DNA of 64,000 nt from Actinocorallia sp. API 0066 (GCF_020991275.1 NZ_JAJLQY010000001.1:62001-126000), one strand, 5' to 3'. Counted from the first letter of the stretch, positions 51,243 to 62,838 are shown. The notes: generated by a model not told the origin, from the sequence alone. Numbers and translations are program-made.

Positions 51243-52190
51243 TCACTTTCGTCTGCGCCCGAAGACCACCGCGGCCAGCAGGACGCCCGCTAGGACGAAC
51301 AATCCGACGCCCTTATTAGTTCCTGTTGTGTCCGAATCCCCCGAGGCGTTCTCCGCGGTCTCCGCCGGGGACGGTTGGGGGAGCGCGTCGTCGGGAAGGG
51401 GAACCCGCCACACCTTGCGGTCGGCGCCCTCCGAGCTGATCAGGAGGGCCTTCCCGTCGGCCGTGTAGGTGATCCCCTCGCCTTGTTCCTGGTTGGGCAG
51501 CGAGATCCTGTCGATCCGCTCTCCGGGGGCCTTGTAGAGGGTGGCCGAGCCGTACCCCCTGATGACGAACGTGCTGCCGTCCGGGGAGAACGCGCCGTCC
51601 GTCGCGAACGAGTGGGCGGGCCCGACAGGGCGCAGGACGTTCTTGGCCGACGTGCTGAGCTTCTTGGGCGCCCGGTACAGGGTGCCGCTTCCGAGCTGCT
51701 TGGAGGCGATGTAGAGGCGGTTGTCGCGCGGGTCGATCAGGAGGGACTCGGCGTCTCGGGGGCCGTCCTCGTAGGTGAAGCGGAAGGCCGTCACGGGGAG
51801 GGTGGCGTCGCGTAGGCGGGCGGGTTCAGGGATGCGGAAGACGGCGACGTGCGGCCAGGCGCCGCGCAGGTTGTCGCCGATGTCACCGAGGAACAGGGCG
51901 GGCCTGCCCTGTTCGTCACGGCCCAGGGCCATGCCCTCCCAGTCGCGCGCGGTGATCCCGTCAAGGGTGAGCACCGCCTTGGTCCGCCCGGTGGCGATCT
52001 CCACCGCGAACACCTGGGCGAGGCCGCCCGAGTCGTTGTGGGTGTACACGATCCCCGGATGCCGCTGTGAGGCGGCCAGGCCGGACGACTCGGTGATCCT
52101 GGCGTCCTGGAAGCTGAACGCCACCTGCGGATCGCCGCCGCTCCCCAGGGGGAGAGCGGCGGCGAGCAGGACTGACGTGAAAGGGCTCAC
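51243..52190 (-). CDS. Exported beta-propeller-like protein with C-terminal membrane anchor
   Basis: A 315-residue protein with a short N-terminal signal-like segment (about residues 3-17) and a C-terminal helix (about 291-308) followed by R-R-R-K, the layout of a tail-anchored surface protein. No LPxTG motif is visible. The body has repeated beta-strand blades such as S-S-G-L-A-A-S near 35, H-N-D-S-G near 51, F-L-G-D-I-G-D-N near 99 and D-A-E-S-L-L-I-D near 147, as in NHL/SMP-30-like proteins. Its GTG start overlaps the stop of the 27-residue peptide gene. Enzymatic activity is not clear. Confidence 0.75.
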   Translation of the reverse strand: MSPFTSVLLAAALPLGSGGDPQVAFSFQDARITESSGLAASQRHPGIVYTHNDSGGLAQVFAVEIATGRTKAVLTLDGITARDWEGMALGRDEQGRPALFLGDIGDNLRGAWPHVAVFRIPEPARLRDATLPVTAFRFTYEDGPRDAESLLIDPRDNRLYIASKQLGSGTLYRAPKKLSTSAKNVLRPVGPAHSFATDGAFSPDGSTFVIRGYGSATLYKAPGERIDRISLPNQEQGEGITYTADGKALLISSEGADRKVWRVPLPDDALPQPSPAETAENASGDSDTTGTNKGVGLFVLAGVLLAAVVFGRRRK

Positions 52191-52270
52191 CGCAGCAACG
52201 TACCCAGCACCACCGCCAGGACGAGCAGGGCGAGGATGGTCGGCAGGAGCCAGCGAGTCGGGCGGTACAC
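52187..52270 (-). CDS. 27-residue membrane peptide overlapping the propeller gene
   Basis: A very short reading frame starting at GTG 52270: two charged residues, then a hydrophobic helix (W-L-L-P-T-I-L-A-L-L-V-L-A-V-V-L-G-T) and a final Leu-Leu-Arg. Its TGA overlaps the GTG of the propeller gene (GTGA), the tight coupling typical of real genes here. It may be a structural subunit or a leader that drives reinitiation. The ribosome binding site is weak. Without comparative data I rate it as likely but unproven. Confidence 0.5.
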   Translation of the reverse strand: MYRPTRWLLPTILALLVLAVVLGTLLR

Positions 52271-52326
52271 GGCACTGAGCCTACGGCCGGTCCCGGGATG
52301 CCCCGGACGGGGGCTTCCCGAAGCGG

Positions 52327-54702
<2,376 letters not shown>

Positions 54703-54706
<4 letters not shown>

Positions 54707-55374
54707 GGGGCCAGGCGCTCCCGCCGCCAGCCCTCGCCCGCGCGGGTGTAGCGCAGCCTGTCGTGCAGCCGGTCGGGACGGCCCTGCCAGAACTCGACGT
54801 ACCGGGGCACCACGAGGTAACCGCCCCAGAACCCCGGCACGGGCACCCCGTCCGCTTCCGGCCAGCGCGCCGACAATTCGGCGAACCGATTCTCCAGCGC
54901 GGCCCGGTCGGCGATCACCTCGGACTGCCGGGAGGCCCACGCGCCCAGTTGCGAGCCGTAAGGGCGCGACCTGAAGTACTCGGCGGACTCCTCGGCGGGC
55001 AGCCTGGTGCACAGCCCTCCGACGATCACCTGACGGTGCAGGGGATGCCATGGGAACAGGAGGCTCGCCTGCGGGTTCTCGTCAAGATCGGTGCCCTTGC
55101 GCGATGTGTGATTCGTGAAGAACCGGAAACCATCGGACTTGAAGCCTTTGAGCAGGACGGTCCTGGCGCGCGGCTCCCCGTCGGCGGAGGCGGTCGCGAG
55201 CACCATCGCGTTGGGCTCGGGCAGGCCCGCGCTCACCGCGTCCGCGAACCAGCCGGTGAACAGCGCGAACGGCTCGGCGGGCGCGGATTCTTCGGCGAGC
55301 TCTCCCATGTCGTAGGAGATCCTGAGATGGGCGGGGTCCGCGAGAGAACGATCCACGGTCGTCAAGCCTCTCAT
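54703..55374 (-). CDS. pdxH: Pyridoxamine 5'-phosphate oxidase
   Basis: PdxH uses FMN and oxygen to turn pyridoxine- or pyridoxamine-5'-phosphate into pyridoxal phosphate. The 223-residue protein has P-N-A-M-V-L-A-T-A near residue 53, R-T-V-L-L-K-G-F near 70, F-F-T-N near 85, S-R-K-G near 91, the FMN and PLP-binding S-R-P-Y-G-S-Q-L-G-A-W-A-S-Q region near 135, and W-Q-G-R-P-D-R-L-H-D-R near 197. ATG 55374 is used; GTG 55356 would be six residues shorter. It is divergent from the citrate synthase gene and is the first gene of the pdxH-MFS-serC operon. Confidence 0.95.
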
Positions 55375-55484
55375 CCCGGAGTCGGCGCGCCGGGAGCGCG
55401 GGGGGTACTGGACGGTGACGGGCCGGGGTTCAATGGCCGGACACCGATCGCGGGGAGCGCCGTGCCCCCGGAAGGGAAGGCCGC

Positions 55485-56585
55485 ATGAGTGACTTCAAGC
55501 CGGGCCTCGAAGGGGTCGTGGCGTTCGAGACGGAGATCGCCGAGCCGGACAAGGAAGGCGGCGCGCTCCGCTACCGGGGCGTGGACATCGAGGATCTCGT
55601 CGGGAAGGTCTCCTTCGGCAAGGTGTGGGGCCTGCTGGTGGACGACTCCTTCGATCCCGGCCTCGCGCCCGCCGAACCGCACCTGCTTCCCGTCCGCTCG
55701 GGCGATGTGCGGGTGGACGTCCAGGCGTCGCTGCCCACTCTCGCGCCGCTCTACGGCATGCGGCCCCTGCTGGACGTCTCGGACGCGGAGGCGCGCGCCG
55801 ACCTGGCGAGGGTCTCCGCGCAGGCGCTGTCGTTCGCCGCGCAGAGCGCCCGGGGCCTGGGCCTGCCCGCCGTCCCCCAGCGCCTCGTGGACGCCGCCGA
55901 GGGCGTCACCGGGCAGTTCATGGTCCGCTGGCGCGGCGAGCCCGACCCGGCCCACGTCAGGGCCATCGACGCCTACTGGGTGTCGGCCGCCGAGCACGGC
56001 CTGAACGCCTCGACGTTCACCGCGCGGGTGATCGCCTCCACCGGCGCGGACGTCGCGGCGGCCGTCTCCGGGGCGGTCGGCGCGATGTCGGGGCCGCTGC
56101 ACGGCGGCGCGCCCGCCCGGGTGCTCCCGATGATCGAGAAGGTCGAGCAGTTGGGCGACGCGCGCAAGGTCGTCGCCGGGATTCTGGACAGCGGCGACCG
56201 CCTCATGGGCTTCGGCCACCGGGTCTACCGGGCCGAGGACCCCAGGGCGAGGGTGCTGCGCCGGACGGCCCGGGAGCTGGGCGCGTCCCGCTACGAGGCG
56301 GCCAAGGCGCTGGAGGACGCCGCCCTGGCGGAGCTGCGCGAGCGCCGTCCCGACCGGGCGATCGAGACGAACGTGGAGTTCTGGGCGGCGGTGGTCCTCG
56401 ACTTCGCCGAGGTGCCCACCGCGATGATGCCCGCGATGTTCACCTGCGGCCGGACGGCCGGGTGGGCGGCGCACATCCTGGAGCAGAAGCGGACGGGTCG
56501 GCTGGTGCGGCCCAGCGCCCGGTACGTCGGGCCCGGAAACCGTCCGATCCGTGACGTGGCGGGCCACTCCGGCGACACGGAATAA
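55485..56585 (+). CDS. citA: Citrate synthase 2
   Basis: A 366-residue citrate synthase of the shorter actinobacterial type II kind. The catalytic triad positions are visible: His in G-P-L-H-G-G-A near residue 206, His in M-G-F-G-H-R-V-Y-R near 245 and Asp in V-L-D-F-A-E-V near 306. It condenses acetyl-CoA or propionyl-CoA with oxaloacetate. The start is ATG 55485 after GGGAAGGCCGC. It diverges from pdxH. The pairing of pdxH, serC and a second citrate synthase is also found in mycobacteria and Streptomyces. Confidence 0.92.
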   Translation: MSDFKPGLEGVVAFETEIAEPDKEGGALRYRGVDIEDLVGKVSFGKVWGLLVDDSFDPGLAPAEPHLLPVRSGDVRVDVQASLPTLAPLYGMRPLLDVSDAEARADLARVSAQALSFAAQSARGLGLPAVPQRLVDAAEGVTGQFMVRWRGEPDPAHVRAIDAYWVSAAEHGLNASTFTARVIASTGADVAAAVSGAVGAMSGPLHGGAPARVLPMIEKVEQLGDARKVVAGILDSGDRLMGFGHRVYRAEDPRARVLRRTARELGASRYEAAKALEDAALAELRERRPDRAIETNVEFWAAVVLDFAEVPTAMMPAMFTCGRTAGWAAHILEQKRTGRLVRPSARYVGPGNRPIRDVAGHSGDTE

Positions 56586-56678
56586 CCCGGTACCCCGAAA
56601 ACGCTGAACAAAGCCCGGAGACTCGGGCATCTGGAGGGTGGTCGAGAAGTAGACTGCGACCTGGAGAGTGGAGGGACC

Positions 56679-57380
56679 TTGAGCTCACACGGACTGATCG
56701 ACACCACGGAGATGTATCTCCGCACGGTGTTCGAGCTTGAGGAAGAAGGCATCGTCCCGCTGCGGGCCCGGATCGCCGAGCGGCTGTCGCAGAGCGGTCC
56801 GACGGTGAGCCAGACGGTGGCCCGGATGGAGCGCGACGGGCTGTTGCGCGTCGAGGGCGACCGGCATCTTGTGCTGACCGAATCCGGCCGCGAGCTCGCC
56901 GTCCGTGTGATGCGCAAGCACCGCCTCGCCGAGTGCCTGCTGGTCAACGTGATCGGCCTGCCTTGGGAGGACGTGCACGCCGAGGCGTGCCGCTGGGAGC
57001 ACGTGATGTCCGAGCAGGTGGAGGCCCGTCTGGTCGCCCTGCTGGACAACCCGACGACGTGCCCGCACGGCAACCCGATCCCCGGTCTTGAGGAGTTGGG
57101 CGGCACCGCGGCCACCGCGGTGGAGCCGCTCACGGCGATGACGACCGCCGCCACGCGCGACGGACAGGCCGCCGTGATCCGCAGGATCGGCGAACAGGTC
57201 CAGGGCGATCACGACCAAATGCTTAAACTCAAGCAGATCGGGATACAACCCGGACGCGAGGTGACGCTCGCGGTAGGCGACGACGATGGTGTGCGAGTTA
57301 TCTGTGACGACTCCGGGGACGGTCCTGAGACAGAGCTGCCACGGCGTATCGCCGAGCACGTCTTCGTCGCGAAGCTCTGA
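56679..57380 (+). CDS. ideR: Iron-dependent DtxR/IdeR family repressor
   Basis: A 233-residue metal-dependent repressor. The N-terminal HTH (about 4-60) has D-T-T-E-M-Y-L-R-T near 8 and S-G-P-T-V-S-Q-T-V-A-R-M-E near 39. Metal ligands lie in H-R-L-A-E-C near 79 and in the segment C-R-W-E-H-V-M-S near 103. The C-terminal SH3-like FeoA domain is about residues 150-232. The start is TTG 56679 with GGAGGGACC upstream. It should repress siderophore and iron-uptake genes when Fe(II) is bound. Confidence 0.93.
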   Translation: MSSHGLIDTTEMYLRTVFELEEEGIVPLRARIAERLSQSGPTVSQTVARMERDGLLRVEGDRHLVLTESGRELAVRVMRKHRLAECLLVNVIGLPWEDVHAEACRWEHVMSEQVEARLVALLDNPTTCPHGNPIPGLEELGGTAATAVEPLTAMTTAATRDGQAAVIRRIGEQVQGDHDQMLKLKQIGIQPGREVTLAVGDDDGVRVICDDSGDGPETELPRRIAEHVFVAKL

Positions 57381-57458
57381 CATCTTGGCCGACGATCTCC
57401 GTGGTTTCTCCGCGACGGGTCCGGTGTTCATCGTTGAATGGGCGCCGGAGGTGAGCGG

Positions 57459-59630
57459 ATGAGCCAGTGGGGGGACGCGGAAGGCGAGGATCACGCCTTC
57501 GACGCGGAACTGCCGCCGGAGACGGTGTTCAACCAGATGGAGATGGCGGTCATCGTCACCGACCGCTTCAGCAACGTCATCTCGTTCAACGCGTTCGCCA
57601 GGAAGCTGTTCGGCTTCGGCGGCGACGAGTTCATCGGGCAGAGCGTGCTCTCGCTGGGCATCGCCGAGGAGGACCACGACCAGGCGCTCGACCTGGCGCG
57701 GCACGTCCTCAAGGGCGGCGTCTGGGAGGGCACGTTCTGCAACCTGCGCGACGACGGCACGCCGGTGTACACGCGGGCGCAGGCCGTCCCGCTGCGGCAC
57801 CCGTCCGGCTCGATCGACGGGGTGGCGATCTTCGCCCGCGAGGCGCTGCGCAGCAACCAGCGCGAACAGGACCGCTACGGCCTCCTCGACCGCGTCGGCA
57901 CCCGTCTGGCCGCGTCCCTGGAGCTCGACGTGACGCTCCGGGCGGTCGCCGCGACCCTCGTCCCGCAGTTCGCCGACCACCTCTTCATCGACCTCGTGAC
58001 GGCCGACAAGCTGGTCCGCCGGGTCGCCGAGCACACCCGCGGCTGGGCGCCGCCGCCCGGCACCTGGGCCGAGGCCGGCGAGCAGGTCGACTACCCGCCC
58101 GAGCACCACGCGGCCAAGGCGATCCGCCGCCGCGACGCGGTGCTGGTGGAGTCGGCGCAGCCGGGCGGCGAGTTCGGCGTCACCTCGGTGATCGCCGCGC
58201 CGCTCGTGGCGCGCGGCGAGGTGTTGGGGGTGATGAGCCTGGCCCTGTCCAACCTGGGCCGTAGACCCGACCCCCACTACGACGAGTTCGACAGGGCGCT
58301 GGTCGGCGCGATCGCCTCGCGGGTGGCGCTGTCGATAGACAACGCGATGCTCTTCGAGGAGGAGCGGGAGACGGCGCTGGCGTTCCAGCGGCAACTGCTG
58401 CCGGGTGAGCGCCCGCCTGATCTCGACGGCCTCCAGATCGCCTGGAGGTACGAGCCCGCCCGTCCGCTGGAGGCGCACGGCCAGGGCATACAGACCCAGG
58501 TCGGCGGCGACTGGTACGACGTGATCCCGCTGTCGGCGGGCCGCGTCGGCATCGTCATCGGCGACGTCGAGGGCAGGGGCGCGCGGGCCGCCGCCGTCAT
58601 GGGGCAGCTCCGGGCGGCGCTGCGCGCGTTCGCGCAGGACGACAAGTCCCCGGCCGACATCATGCGCAAACTGGACGAGTGGACGCGCGGCATGGTCCGC
58701 CCCGACGCGCCGCGCCCGCCGCTGGTGTCCTGTAGCTACTTCGTCTACGACGCGTGGTCGCGCGAGCTGACCTGGGCGAACGCGGGCCACCACCCGCCGC
58801 TGCTCGTTGTGGGCGACGCCGTCGGCGACCTGGATTTCAGCCGCTCGACGGGCGCGCTGCTCGGCATGCGCTCGGCGGGCATGGGCGGCGACGCGGTCTT
58901 CGAGGAGGAGACCGTCGTGCTGGCCCCCGGAAGCACCCTCGTCCTGTACACCGACGGCCTCGTCGAGCGGCGGCCCAAGCCGGACGGCAGCCTGCACAGC
59001 GACGACGAGTCCCGCGCGTTGGTCCGCGGCGCCGTCGGGACGGCCTCCGCGCACGGGGTCGAGGCGGTGGCGCACGCCGTGTTCTCCGCGGTGCCCGGCG
59101 AGATAGACGACGACATCGCCCTCGTCGTCATCCGGACCGCGCCCGAGGAACTCGCCGTCCGCGAGCGCACCTTCCCGAGCGAGCCGATCATGGTGTCCGA
59201 GGCGCGCCGCCTGGCGTCCGAGACGTTCACCGCCTGGGGCCTTTCCGAGGACGACGCCGAGACGGCCTGCCTGCTCGTCTCCGAGATCGTCACCAACGTC
59301 GTGCTGCACGCCACCAACGTCCCGGCGCAGAAGCGCGCGCTGGTCGGCGCGCCCGAACTGTCCTTCGACGAGGACGACTGGGATCTCGGCGGCGGCCTGG
59401 GCCGTCCCGAGCCGGTGAAGCCCGAGTTCCGGCTCCGGCTGCGCAAGGGCGCGCGCGCCCTGTGGGTCGAGGTCTTCGACCCGGACCTCCGGCTGCCGCG
59501 CATCCGCAACGCGGGCGAGACGGACGAGGGCGGGCGCGGCCTCTACCTCGTCGACCAGATCGCCGCCCGCTGGGGCTCGCGGCCCACGCCCAGCGGCAAG
59601 GCCGTCTGGTTCGAACTGCCCCTCGACTGA
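57459..59630 (+). CDS. PAS-GAF-SpoIIE phosphatase with C-terminal HATPase domain
   Basis: A 723-residue signalling protein. PAS domain at about 15-125 (V-I-V-T-D-R near 29, F-G-F-G-G-D-E-F near 49), GAF at about 140-295, SpoIIE-type phosphatase at about 305-535 (V-G-G-D-W-Y-D near 348, G-D-V-E-G-R-G near 367, where Arg replaces the usual His) and an HATPase domain at about 570-723 (E-I-V-T-N-V near 608, D-E-G-G-R-G-L near 688). The kinase part is interrupted by about 30 acidic residues. I choose ATG 57459 with GGAGGTGAGCGG upstream over ATG 57438. It probably tunes an anti-sigma/anti-anti-sigma switch. Confidence 0.88.
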   Translation: MSQWGDAEGEDHAFDAELPPETVFNQMEMAVIVTDRFSNVISFNAFARKLFGFGGDEFIGQSVLSLGIAEEDHDQALDLARHVLKGGVWEGTFCNLRDDGTPVYTRAQAVPLRHPSGSIDGVAIFAREALRSNQREQDRYGLLDRVGTRLAASLELDVTLRAVAATLVPQFADHLFIDLVTADKLVRRVAEHTRGWAPPPGTWAEAGEQVDYPPEHHAAKAIRRRDAVLVESAQPGGEFGVTSVIAAPLVARGEVLGVMSLALSNLGRRPDPHYDEFDRALVGAIASRVALSIDNAMLFEEERETALAFQRQLLPGERPPDLDGLQIAWRYEPARPLEAHGQGIQTQVGGDWYDVIPLSAGRVGIVIGDVEGRGARAAAVMGQLRAALRAFAQDDKSPADIMRKLDEWTRGMVRPDAPRPPLVSCSYFVYDAWSRELTWANAGHHPPLLVVGDAVGDLDFSRSTGALLGMRSAGMGGDAVFEEETVVLAPGSTLVLYTDGLVERRPKPDGSLHSDDESRALVRGAVGTASAHGVEAVAHAVFSAVPGEIDDDIALVVIRTAPEELAVRERTFPSEPIMVSEARRLASETFTAWGLSEDDAETACLLVSEIVTNVVLHATNVPAQKRALVGAPELSFDEDDWDLGGGLGRPEPVKPEFRLRLRKGARALWVEVFDPDLRLPRIRNAGETDEGGRGLYLVDQIAARWGSRPTPSGKAVWFELPLD

Positions 59631-59637
59631 CCCGGCG

Positions 59638-60306
59638 TCAGGCGGGGCGGGCCACCACGTGCGCCCACGTCTGGGTGAACCACAGCTCGCCGCCGACGAT
59701 GCGGGGGCGGGCGCCCGTCTTGGGGCCGCCGTCCACCTCGGCGAGCAGGACCTCGCGCAGCCGGTCGGCGATGCGCGGGTCGGGGGCGGCGGCCAGCCAG
59801 GGCGCGGCCGGGCGCTCCACGCTGAGGAGGTCCATGCCGGTGACGCGCCCGCCCGCCCGCCCGACCATCGCCAGCAGGTCGTCGATGCGGGGGATGGCCC
59901 GGAAACCGGGGTCGCGGACCCGCTCCAGCGCGTCGCGGTGGTCGCTGGACAGGTTGGTGCGGGCCAGATCGGCGACGACGACACGGCCGTCACGGCGGCA
60001 GACCCGCAGCATCTCGCGCAGCGCGGCCGCCGGATCGGCCAGGCGGCCCAGCGCGAACCTGGCCGTGACCAGCGAGAACGTGCCGTCCGGGAAGGGCAGC
60101 GCGGTCGCGTCGGCCGGGAACTCGCCCGACCTCGTCCCGATCGCCGCCGACGTCACCCGGGCCACCCTGCCCTCCAGGGCGAGCGCCATCGGGCTCGGGC
60201 CGTGGCACACGTCGAGGACGTGGTCGGCCGGGGACGGCTCGGCGAAGTCCGCGAGCCGTTCCAGGAAGGTGGAAAGGGTCCCGGGTGCGGTGGCGGTAGG
60301 CGACAC
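59638..60306 (-). CDS. Methyltransferase-like protein with degraded SAM motif
   Basis: A 222-residue protein of the UbiE/class I methyltransferase shape. Downstream elements are good: A-L-P-F-P-D-G-T-F near residue 70, L-A-D-P-A-A-A-L-R-E-M near 90 and R-V-C-R-R-D-G-R-V-V-V-A-D near 100. Motif I, normally V-L-D-x-G-x-G-x-G, reads V-L-D-V-C-H-G-P-S-P near 30, with the glycines largely lost. The start is GTG 60306. It ends eight bases after the PAS-phosphatase stop on the other strand. SAM binding may be weak or absent. Confidence 0.75.
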   Translation of the reverse strand: MSPTATAPGTLSTFLERLADFAEPSPADHVLDVCHGPSPMALALEGRVARVTSAAIGTRSGEFPADATALPFPDGTFSLVTARFALGRLADPAAALREMLRVCRRDGRVVVADLARTNLSSDHRDALERVRDPGFRAIPRIDDLLAMVGRAGGRVTGMDLLSVERPAAPWLAAAPDPRIADRLREVLLAEVDGGPKTGARPRIVGGELWFTQTWAHVVARPA

Positions 60307-60371
60307 GGCGGGCTCCCTCCCCAGGCATGGTCAACTCGATGAGACGTCGGGGAGAGCCGTACGGTTCGCTT

Positions 60372-60530
60372 TCAGTTGAGTGCGTCTCCCCACAGCGCGA
60401 GGACCACGAGCACAAAGACGATCGCCACCGAGGAGGCGAGCGGCGCGGGCAGCCGTAGCTTCAGCGCCGTCCAGCGGACGCAGAAGGCGGCGAGGATGGC
60501 GAGCAGCGCGAGGGTGACGATCCCGTCCAT
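60372..60530 (-). CDS. Small two-helix membrane protein
   Basis: A 52-residue protein with two hydrophobic segments (about residues 4-18 and 29-47) and a basic loop R-W-T-A-L-K-L-R between them. It begins at ATG 60530 and ends L-W-G-D-A-L-N. A longer in-frame ORF upstream is the shadow of the MFS gene. The gene is read divergently from the MFS transporter. No family name comes to mind. Confidence 0.65.
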   Translation of the reverse strand: MDGIVTLALLAILAAFCVRWTALKLRLPAPLASSVAIVFVLVVLALWGDALN

Positions 60531-60629
60531 GCGCCCACAGTAGACGGCCGGGGAGAACCTTGGCGGCCTCCGGGGATTGCCCGGCGGCGCGCTCAGGGTA
60601 GGCGTCCGGTGAGGCGCGGGAGGGGGCGC

Positions 60630-62624
60630 ATGGGGCGGCATGACGGGCGGACGGCGCGCGGCCGGGTCTGGATCGTCATCCTTGCCCTGATGCTGGGCAC
60701 CCTGCTCGGGGCGCTCGACCAGACGATCGTCTCCACCGCCCTGCCTACGATCGTGAGCGAGTTCGGCGGCCTGAACCATCTGGCTTGGGTCGTCACCGCG
60801 TACCTGCTGGCGAGTACGGCTTCCACGCCGCTGTGGGGCAAGCTCGGCGACCAGTACGGCCGCAAACCCCTGTACCTGACGGCCATCGTGGTGTTCCTCA
60901 TCGGCTCCGCGCTGTGCGGGGCGGCCTGGGACATGCCCTCGCTCATCGTGTTCCGCGCGCTCCAGGGACTCGGCGGCGGCGGGCTCATCGTGCTCGGCAT
61001 GGCGATCGTCGCCGACGTGGTGCCGCCCCGCGAACGCGGCACGTACCAGGGGTTCTTCGGCGCGGTGTTCGGCCTGGCGAGCGTGGCCGGACCGCTGCTC
61101 GGCGGATTCTTCGTGGAGAACCTGACCTGGCGGTGGGTGTTCTACGTGAACCTGCCGATCGGGGCGTTCACCTTTGTGCTGGTGCTCATGGTGCTGCACG
61201 GCAAGCGGGACAGGACAAGGCACCGGATCGACTACGCGGGCACAGCCGCGATCGCCGCCGCCGCGGTCTGCCTTGTCCTCGGGACGACGTGGGGCGGCAC
61301 CGAGTACTCGTGGGGCTCACCCGTCATCATCGGGCTGTTCGCCGCCGCCGTGGCGCTGCTCGTGCTGTGGTGGTTCATCGAGAGGCGGGCCGCCGAACCG
61401 GTGCTGCCCCCGCACCTGTTCCGGAACCCCGTCTTCACCGTCTCCGGGTTCCTCGCCTTTGTCATCGGGTTCGCGCTGTTCGGGTCGGTCACTTATCTGG
61501 CTGTCTACTTCCAGGTCGTCAAAGGGGTCTCGCCTACGTTGTCGGGGCTGAGCCTGCTGCCTCTCATGGCCGGGGTGCTGGCGACGTCGATCCTCTCCGG
61601 GCTGCTCATCACCCGGACGGGGAGATACCGGGTGTTCCCCATCGTCGGGACGGGCCTGATGACGGTCGGGCTGTTCCTGTGCTCGCGCCTCACGCCTTCG
61701 ACGTCGGTGCTGGAACAGAGCGTCTACCTTGCCGTGCTGGGGGTGGGCCTGGGGTGCGTCATGCAGGTGCTCATCATCGCGGTGCAGAACTCCAGCCCGT
61801 ACGAGGACCTCGGGGCCGCCACGTCCGGGAACACGTTCCTGCGCTCGATAGGCGGGTCGTTCGGGGTCGCGGTGTTCGGGACGGTCTTCAGCAACCAGTT
61901 GGCTTCGAACGTCGCGCGGGCACTGCAAGGCATCCAGTTGCCTGCCGGGGTGGACCCCGCGGAGTTGCAGCAGAACTCCTCCGTGCTGCGCAGGCTGCCG
62001 CCCCAGGAGTCGGCCGCGATCCTAGGCGCCTACGCCGACGCCATCCAGACGGTCTTCCTGTACGCGGTGCCCGTCACGGCACTCGCGTTCGTCGCAAGCT
62101 GGTTCCTCAAGGAAGTCCCCCTGAAGACCGCCACAAGGGAGGCGGGCATAGGCGAGAGCCTGGGCGCCCCCACCGAACGCTCGTCCCGCGCCGAGCTGGA
62201 GACCTGCCTGGCCCGCCTCCTCCGCCGCGACCCCACCGCCCGAGTCCTCTACGGCCAGCTGGCCGCCCGAGCGGGCCTGGACCTCCCGGCCGGAAGCATC
62301 TGGGCCCTCTGCCGCATCGCCCAGGCCGGCGTCATCACCGGCCGAGACCTAGCAGGCCAAGCCGAAACCACCCGAGAAAAAGGCCGCCACTACGTAGACG
62401 AACTAGTCGCCGAGGGCCTGGTAAACCGAGACGGCGAAGCCCTAGTCATCACCAACACCGGCCGAGCCTACGCCGAACGCATCTGGCAAACCCGCCGCCG
62501 CGCCCTAGACCACCTCCTAGACGGCTGGAACCCCACCCACCACCCCGAACTAACCACCCTCCTAGACCAAATGAGCCGAGACTCCCTAGGCACCCCCAAA
62601 GACCTCACCACCCTCTCCCCCTAA
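60630..62624 (+). CDS. DHA2-family MFS exporter with C-terminal winged-helix domain
   Basis: A 664-residue protein. The first ~505 residues are a 14-helix DHA2 (EmrB/QacA) exporter with L-D-Q-T-I-V-S-T-A-L-P near residue 29 and G-K-L-G-D-Q-Y-G-R-K near 71. After the last helix a soluble domain of about 150 residues follows, with L-Y-G-Q-L-A-A-R-A near 545 and R-H-Y-V-D-E-L-V-A-E-G-L near 595, a MarR-like winged helix. The ATG at 60630 has GGGAGGGGGC upstream; GTG 60609 is rejected. The last ~470 bases use many A-ending codons. A membrane transporter with its own DNA-binding-like domain is unusual but known in this subfamily. Confidence 0.87.
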   Translation: MGRHDGRTARGRVWIVILALMLGTLLGALDQTIVSTALPTIVSEFGGLNHLAWVVTAYLLASTASTPLWGKLGDQYGRKPLYLTAIVVFLIGSALCGAAWDMPSLIVFRALQGLGGGGLIVLGMAIVADVVPPRERGTYQGFFGAVFGLASVAGPLLGGFFVENLTWRWVFYVNLPIGAFTFVLVLMVLHGKRDRTRHRIDYAGTAAIAAAAVCLVLGTTWGGTEYSWGSPVIIGLFAAAVALLVLWWFIERRAAEPVLPPHLFRNPVFTVSGFLAFVIGFALFGSVTYLAVYFQVVKGVSPTLSGLSLLPLMAGVLATSILSGLLITRTGRYRVFPIVGTGLMTVGLFLCSRLTPSTSVLEQSVYLAVLGVGLGCVMQVLIIAVQNSSPYEDLGAATSGNTFLRSIGGSFGVAVFGTVFSNQLASNVARALQGIQLPAGVDPAELQQNSSVLRRLPPQESAAILGAYADAIQTVFLYAVPVTALAFVASWFLKEVPLKTATREAGIGESLGAPTERSSRAELETCLARLLRRDPTARVLYGQLAARAGLDLPAGSIWALCRIAQAGVITGRDLAGQAETTREKGRHYVDELVAEGLVNRDGEALVITNTGRAYAERIWQTRRRALDHLLDGWNPTHHPELTTLLDQMSRDSLGTPKDLTTLSP

Positions 62625-62631
62625 CCCCCCA

Positions 62632-62838
62632 TCACAGCCGCTCCACCCTCTCCACCGTCCCACCCGTCGCTCCGCAGCACGCCCGCCCGTCCAGCAGGTG
62701 CCACCACGCCGCGTCGACCCGGCACAGGTAGCCGTCCGCCGTGTGCCGGTCCGCCAGCGTCTCCGCCTTCAGCTGCGCCACCAACCGACACCCACGATGC
62801 GTCGGAGCCTGGCCGGGGGTGGGCGTGTGGTGGGTCAC
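62632..62838 (-). CDS. Small Cys-containing hypothetical protein
   Basis: A 68-residue reading frame starting at GTG 62836-62838 whose product, H-R-G-C-R-L-V-A-Q-L-K near residue 14, C-R-V-D-A-A-W-W-H-L near 39 and C-C-G near 54, has a natural composition and looks like a conserved small protein. It ends eight bases from the convergent MFS stop. The larger ORF that contains it runs antisense through the thiolase gene and is a shadow beyond this point. No function known. Confidence 0.5.
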   Translation of the reverse strand: MTHHTPTPGQAPTHRGCRLVAQLKAETLADRHTADGYLCRVDAAWWHLLDGRACCGATGGTVERVERL

